From Bacillota bacterium (GTDB lineage: Bacteria; Bacillota; Clostridia; Christensenellales; CALWSW01), in contig JAEYFO010000265.1 of the NCBI GenBank assembly GCA_023402915.1, positions 1 through 7,398 of the forward strand: 7,398 nt of DNA. The letters are read 5' to 3'. The translations under genes were made by a program, and so were the position numbers. Below the pieces are notes generated by a model, which made no database searches, was not told the DNA's origin, and saw only the letters and a program-made list of their open reading frames with translations. This document shows, piece after piece, positions 5,071-7,398 of this stretch; within the stretch, counting starts at the first letter, position 1; each line of letters opens with the position of its first letter.

Positions 5071-6438
5071 ATGAGCGTTTTCACCGGCGATATCCATAAA
5101 AAGCACTCGTTCCACTGCCCCTGCGGCATGACCCATTCCTCCCCCATCGGCATGACCGTCATCCGCGAAGGCGCGATCGATTCCCTGCCCGAGGTGCTCG
5201 AGCATCTTCAGCTGGGCAAAAATGTCCTGGTCGTCACCGACTCCATGGTCTACGACATCATCGGCAAGCAGGCCGTTGAGATGTGGGAAAGGGCCGGCCT
5301 GAACATCCAAAAGACCATCTTCCCCCTGCCCCTTATCCCCGACGAAAAGGCGCTGGGCGTCGTCATGGTCGCCGCGACGAAGGACATCGACGCCATCGTC
5401 TGCCTGGGCGGCGGCTCCATCACGGACATCTGCCGCTACGTGGCCACCCGCCTTGGAAAGCCTCACATTCCCGTTCCCACGGCCATCACCCACGACGGCT
5501 TCTTCACCGACATGGCGCTGCTCATCATCGGCGGCATGAAGACCACCCTTTCGTGCGATCCGCCCACGGCCGTCATCGCCGACATGTCCGTCATCCGCAA
5601 CGCGCCCCTGCGCATGAACGCCGCGGGCCTGGGCGAAATGGCCGCCAAGCAGACCGCCGTCATGGACTGGTACGCCGCGAGCCTCGTTCACGGCGAGCTG
5701 TTCTGCCCCGAGACCGAAGCGCTCATGCTCGGCGCGATCAGGCAGGCGTTCGCTTCCTCCGACGGCATCGCCCAACGCGACCCCGCCGCCCTCAACAGCC
5801 TGACGGACGCGCTGTATAAGAGCGCGGTCGATATGTACTGGTACGGCTCGGCCCGCACCGGCGCTGGCGCGGAGCATCATCTGACGCACTACTGGGTCAT
5901 GCGCCACAACAACCGCGGCGAAAAGCCCAACCTGCACGGCGCAGAAGTGGGCGTGGGCACGGTGCTGGTGCTCGACATGTGGCAGCGGATGCTGGCCATC
6001 GACGAAAAGACCTTTGACGTGGAAGCCGCTGTCGCCAAAATGCCCACCCGCGAGCAGTGGGAAGAAATGGTCAAAAAGGGCTATGGCGAAGCCGCGCCCG
6101 AAGCCTTCAAGGCGCAGAAGAACAAGTCCTTTGACCGCGACGCCCGCCGCAAGGAGATCGAGCTGATCCTCGCCTCCCTGCCGAAGCTGCGCGAAAAGTA
6201 CGCTTCCTTCCTGCCCACCTACAAAGAGCTGGCCAGGAAGCTCAAGGCCGCCGGCGCGCCCTATGTTCCCAGCCAGCTGCACGTGACCCGTGAAGAGCTG
6301 ATGGACAGCGTGCTCTACGCCAAGGAAGTGCGCAGCAAGTACACTTCCCTGTGGATCGCCGACGCGCTCGGCCTGCTGCCCGAAATGGCCGTCGCCCTTG
6401 CCGACGACGCGGAAGCCCTCGAAAAAGAGCTGGGCTGA
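5071..6438 (+). CDS. Glycerol-1-phosphate dehydrogenase-like oxidoreductase (AraM/EgsA type)
   Basis: A 455-residue NAD(P)-dependent dehydrogenase of the iron-containing alcohol dehydrogenase superfamily, glycerol-1-phosphate dehydrogenase branch (compare B. subtilis AraM, 394 residues). The N-domain has the nucleotide motif GGGSITD (113-119) and PTAITHDGF (136-144). The C-domain has metal-ligand motifs AEHH (H269) and LHG (H289). The third ligand, normally Asp in a GxGD motif, reads GLGE (E189). The protein is longer than AraM because of a charged stretch around 325-390. The N-terminus has an H15-C-P-C18-G-x3-H22 cluster that could bind metal. Likely reaction: reversible oxidation of a secondary alcohol next to a phosphate or polyol group; the natural substrate is not fixed by sequence. 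AGGAGG at 5057-5062, 8 nt before the ATG, supports this start. It is third in the aldolase-kinase-dehydrogenase set, behind a structured leader. Confidence 0.87.
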   Translation: MSVFTGDIHKKHSFHCPCGMTHSSPIGMTVIREGAIDSLPEVLEHLQLGKNVLVVTDSMVYDIIGKQAVEMWERAGLNIQKTIFPLPLIPDEKALGVVMVAATKDIDAIVCLGGGSITDICRYVATRLGKPHIPVPTAITHDGFFTDMALLIIGGMKTTLSCDPPTAVIADMSVIRNAPLRMNAAGLGEMAAKQTAVMDWYAASLVHGELFCPETEALMLGAIRQAFASSDGIAQRDPAALNSLTDALYKSAVDMYWYGSARTGAGAEHHLTHYWVMRHNNRGEKPNLHGAEVGVGTVLVLDMWQRMLAIDEKTFDVEAAVAKMPTREQWEEMVKKGYGEAAPEAFKAQKNKSFDRDARRKEIELILASLPKLREKYASFLPTYKELARKLKAAGAPYVPSQLHVTREELMDSVLYAKEVRSKYTSLWIADALGLLPEMAVALADDAEALEKELG

Positions 6439-6532
6439 TCGCCGCGTTCGCCTGAACGCAGCGGGGTCGTGCCTTGAAACAGCCTTTTCGGGCCGTTCTC
6501 TCCGGTTTGTCCCCGTGGTTGTCCAATGTGCG

Positions 6533-6570
6533 AAACCCCCTGCCTGTTTTGCGGGCCGGGGGTTTTGTTT
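6533..6570 (+). terminator. Intrinsic terminator after the dehydrogenase gene
   Basis: AAACCCCC (6533-6540) pairs with GGGGGTTT (6558-6565), with a further GCC/GGC pairing inside the 17-nt loop, and the stem runs into TTTTGTTT. It lies 95 nt after the stop. A smaller GCGTTC/GAACGC hairpin (6444-6449 with 6454-6459) right after the stop lacks a T-tract and is probably not the main terminator. Confidence 0.75.
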
Positions 6571-6600
6571 GCGGGCTGCACTTTGCGGGCCGGAGGTTTT
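6548..6600. repeat. Short direct repeat covering the terminator 3' arm
   Basis: A 19-nt unit beginning TTTGCGGGCCGG occurs at 6548-6566 and again at 6582-6600 with one mismatch (G to A). A third partial copy, TTTGCGGGC, lies between them at 6568-6576. The first copy supplies the 3' arm and T-tract of the terminator. The second ends in a longer T-run but has no matching C-rich 5' arm of its own. Confidence 0.7.
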
Positions 6601-6930
6601 TTCTTTTGAAGATCTCCGCCCGGTTTCAACTCCATTTCAGCCCTGAAACACTGCAATCTTTAGAAAGGTTCTGTTCTTCGAAACATTCCCCTTGAAGTTC
6701 CCTTCTTTGAAACTTCCTCCTTTGGAGCTTCCTTCTTCGATCGATTCCGCCTTGCCGATTCCCGTTTTTCAGCAGGCGCTGACCAGGATCAACCGCTGTC
6801 CTTCTCTGTCCGGCTCCCCGCACACCTTGCAGCTTTTGACAAGAGCTTCTTTTCAAAAATCAACTGCTTTCAAACGTTCCCGGTCCCCCGTATTGCAGGA
6901 GTTCCGCCTTCTCTCTTTCCGCCGGCACGC
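6601..6930. other. Non-coding stretch between convergent genes
   Basis: No gene with a start, ribosome binding site and believable protein was found on either strand. The stretch is pyrimidine-rich on the plus strand and contains the 15-nt repeat annotated separately. Open frames on both strands here arise from the repeat and from antisense of the right-hand gene. Confidence 0.5.
6669..6773. repeat. Degenerate tandem repeat of about 15 nt
   Basis: About seven units follow the loose consensus TTCCyyCTTyGAAAx. The GAA (or its variant) recurs at 6680, 6694, 6709, 6724 and 6739, so the spacing is 14 nt once and then 15 nt. Pairs of units make a 30-nt period (for example 6674-6702, 6703-6732, 6733-6763). 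Divergence between units is high, so this is an old or relaxed repeat. Its 15-nt period equals five codons. The copies are not separated by unique spacers, so it is not a CRISPR array. Confidence 0.6.
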
Positions 6931-6953
6931 AAAAAGGGGAGCCGAAGCTCCCC
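6931..6953 (-). terminator. Intrinsic terminator of the right-hand minus-strand gene
   Basis: Read on the minus strand this is GGGGAGC, loop TTCG, GCTCCCC, then TTTTT. The stem is a perfect 7 bp closed by a stable UUCG tetraloop (plus-strand arms 6936-6942 and 6947-6953, tail 6931-6935). It lies about 50 nt beyond the stop of the DapB-like gene. Confidence 0.88.
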
Positions 6954-6979
6954 CTTCCAGGGAAAACGATGGTTTTTTC

Positions 6980-7005
6980 AGGCGCACAGCGCCTTTTTCT
7001 TTTTC
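6980..7005 (+). terminator. Plus-strand terminator facing the DapB-like gene
   Basis: AGGCGC (6980-6985) pairs with GCGCCT (6989-6994) around an ACA loop and is followed by a T-rich tail (TTTTTCTTTTTC). It would stop read-through from the dehydrogenase side immediately before the 3' end of the convergent gene. The stem is short (6 bp) but the tail is good. Confidence 0.6.
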
Positions 7006-7398
7006 AGCAATAGTACTCCATGGGATAGGTCAGATAGGCGTTGGGAGCCAGCTGGTCAGCCGTCACATAACCGGCGGGCGCGCTGATGAGGCTGGGCAGA
7101 CGGTTGACGACCGTCGCGCAGGTGTGCTCAACCGTGGCGGGCTTGACGACGTGGAATTCCGTATCCGGCTCGCCGGAGATCTTCCAATCGCACATATCGC
7201 CGTCCTCCGGGCCATAGACCTTGCCGATGGTCTCTTCTTCCACGGTGATGCCCTGCATGGTCTCGATGGTCACCACGGCAGACATGCCGATGCACTTTCC
7301 GGCCTCGATGGTCTTGCCCAGCGTGGAGGAATAGATGTCCTGCTCGATGACATAGGGCACGTGCTTTTGGGAGATGGACTTGATGGTCAGGCCCAGCT
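7004..7398 (-). CDS. C-terminal part of a DapB-like / 2,4-diaminopentanoate-dehydrogenase-like oxidoreductase (partial)
   Basis: The frame is open from the right edge to a TGA at 7004-7006, giving the last 130 residues; the GTG at 7360 is internal because the frame continues upstream without a stop. The segment ends in a pattern typical of the C-terminal half of dihydrodipicolinate-reductase-like NAD(P)-dependent enzymes, including 2,4-diaminopentanoate dehydrogenase: GEPDTEFHV, then [19 protein letters not shown], where relatives have VVNAIPxVxAAPPG. The N-terminal Rossmann domain with the nucleotide site should lie beyond the edge. Known relatives act on amino-acid intermediates (lysine synthesis, or ornithine fermentation in Clostridia), but the substrate here is not determined. 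It is convergent with the dehydrogenase gene, has its own terminator, and is not part of that operon. The exact family assignment rests on the C-terminal motif only. Confidence 0.65.
   Translation of the reverse strand, partial: LGLTIKSISQKHVPYVIEQDIYSSTLGKTIEAGKCIGMSAVVTIETMQGITVEEETIGKVYGPEDGDMCDWKISGEPDTEFHVVKPATVEHTCATVVNRLPSLISAPAGYVTADQLAPNAYLTYPMEYYC

Noticed and set aside
5053..6282. Long minus-strand open frame across the dehydrogenase
   Set aside because: Antisense shadow without motifs; the plus strand has GGGSITD and the metal-ligand motifs.
6669..6773. CRISPR array
   Set aside because: Units are about 15 nt, degenerate and contiguous, with no unique spacers and no cas genes nearby.
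6626..6856. Minus-strand 76-residue open frame with Leu/Phe pentads
   Set aside because: The start would be TTG with no Shine-Dalgarno, the first half has no pattern, and the pentads follow from the 15-nt repeat in any frame. Kept only as a finding about the repeat.
7358..7360. GTG at 7360 as the start of a small 118-residue protein
   Set aside because: The frame continues without a stop to the window edge and the sequence is the C-terminal half of a known fold, so this codon is an internal valine.

Overview
The window looks like a chromosomal segment of an anaerobic, GC-rich member of the Bacillota (Clostridia-like). The reasons are a strong AGGAGG-type Shine-Dalgarno sequence before nearly every gene, GC-rich and strongly biased coding sequence alternating with AT-rich intergenic leaders, intrinsic terminators, a small clostridial-type ferredoxin and a lamin-tail-domain lipoprotein. 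No mobile element, CRISPR array, tRNA or rRNA was seen. The lineage is an inference from style, not from a marker gene.

Layout, left to right. (1) Positions 1-1412, minus strand: the N-terminal 470 codons of a secreted lipoprotein with three consecutive lamin-tail domains, cut by the window edge. (2) A divergent intergenic region, then a 63-residue single-[4Fe-4S] ferredoxin on the plus strand (1692-1883), followed by a probable terminator. (3) An AT-rich promoter/leader region (about 1946-2239) with direct repeats and dyads. (4) The core of the window: three plus-strand metabolic genes, a DeoC-like class I aldolase (2240-2980), an FGGY carbohydrate kinase (3309-4853) and a glycerol-1-phosphate-dehydrogenase-like (AraM/EgsA type) oxidoreductase (5071-6438). 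They are separated by long, structured intergenic regions: a two-stage hairpin after the aldolase, a terminator after the kinase, and a multi-hairpin leader before the dehydrogenase. (5) A 565-base non-coding stretch (6439-7003) with a terminator inside a short duplication, a degenerate 15-nt tandem repeat, and two terminators facing opposite ways. (6) Positions 7004-7398, minus strand: the C-terminal part of a DapB/2,4-diaminopentanoate-dehydrogenase-like oxidoreductase, cut by the right edge.

The three central genes together suggest a route for an unidentified sugar or polyol: oxidoreduction between polyol and ketose (or of a polyol phosphate), phosphorylation by the FGGY kinase, and retro-aldol cleavage by the class I aldolase into a C3 (or C2) phosphate and an aldehyde. 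The aldolase keeps the DeoC catalytic lysines but lacks the usual phosphate-binding Ser-Ser, so ordinary deoxyribose-5-phosphate is not a safe substrate assignment. No transporter or regulator lies in the window to name the substrate. The strong codon bias, best seen in the aldolase, suggests the pathway is highly expressed.
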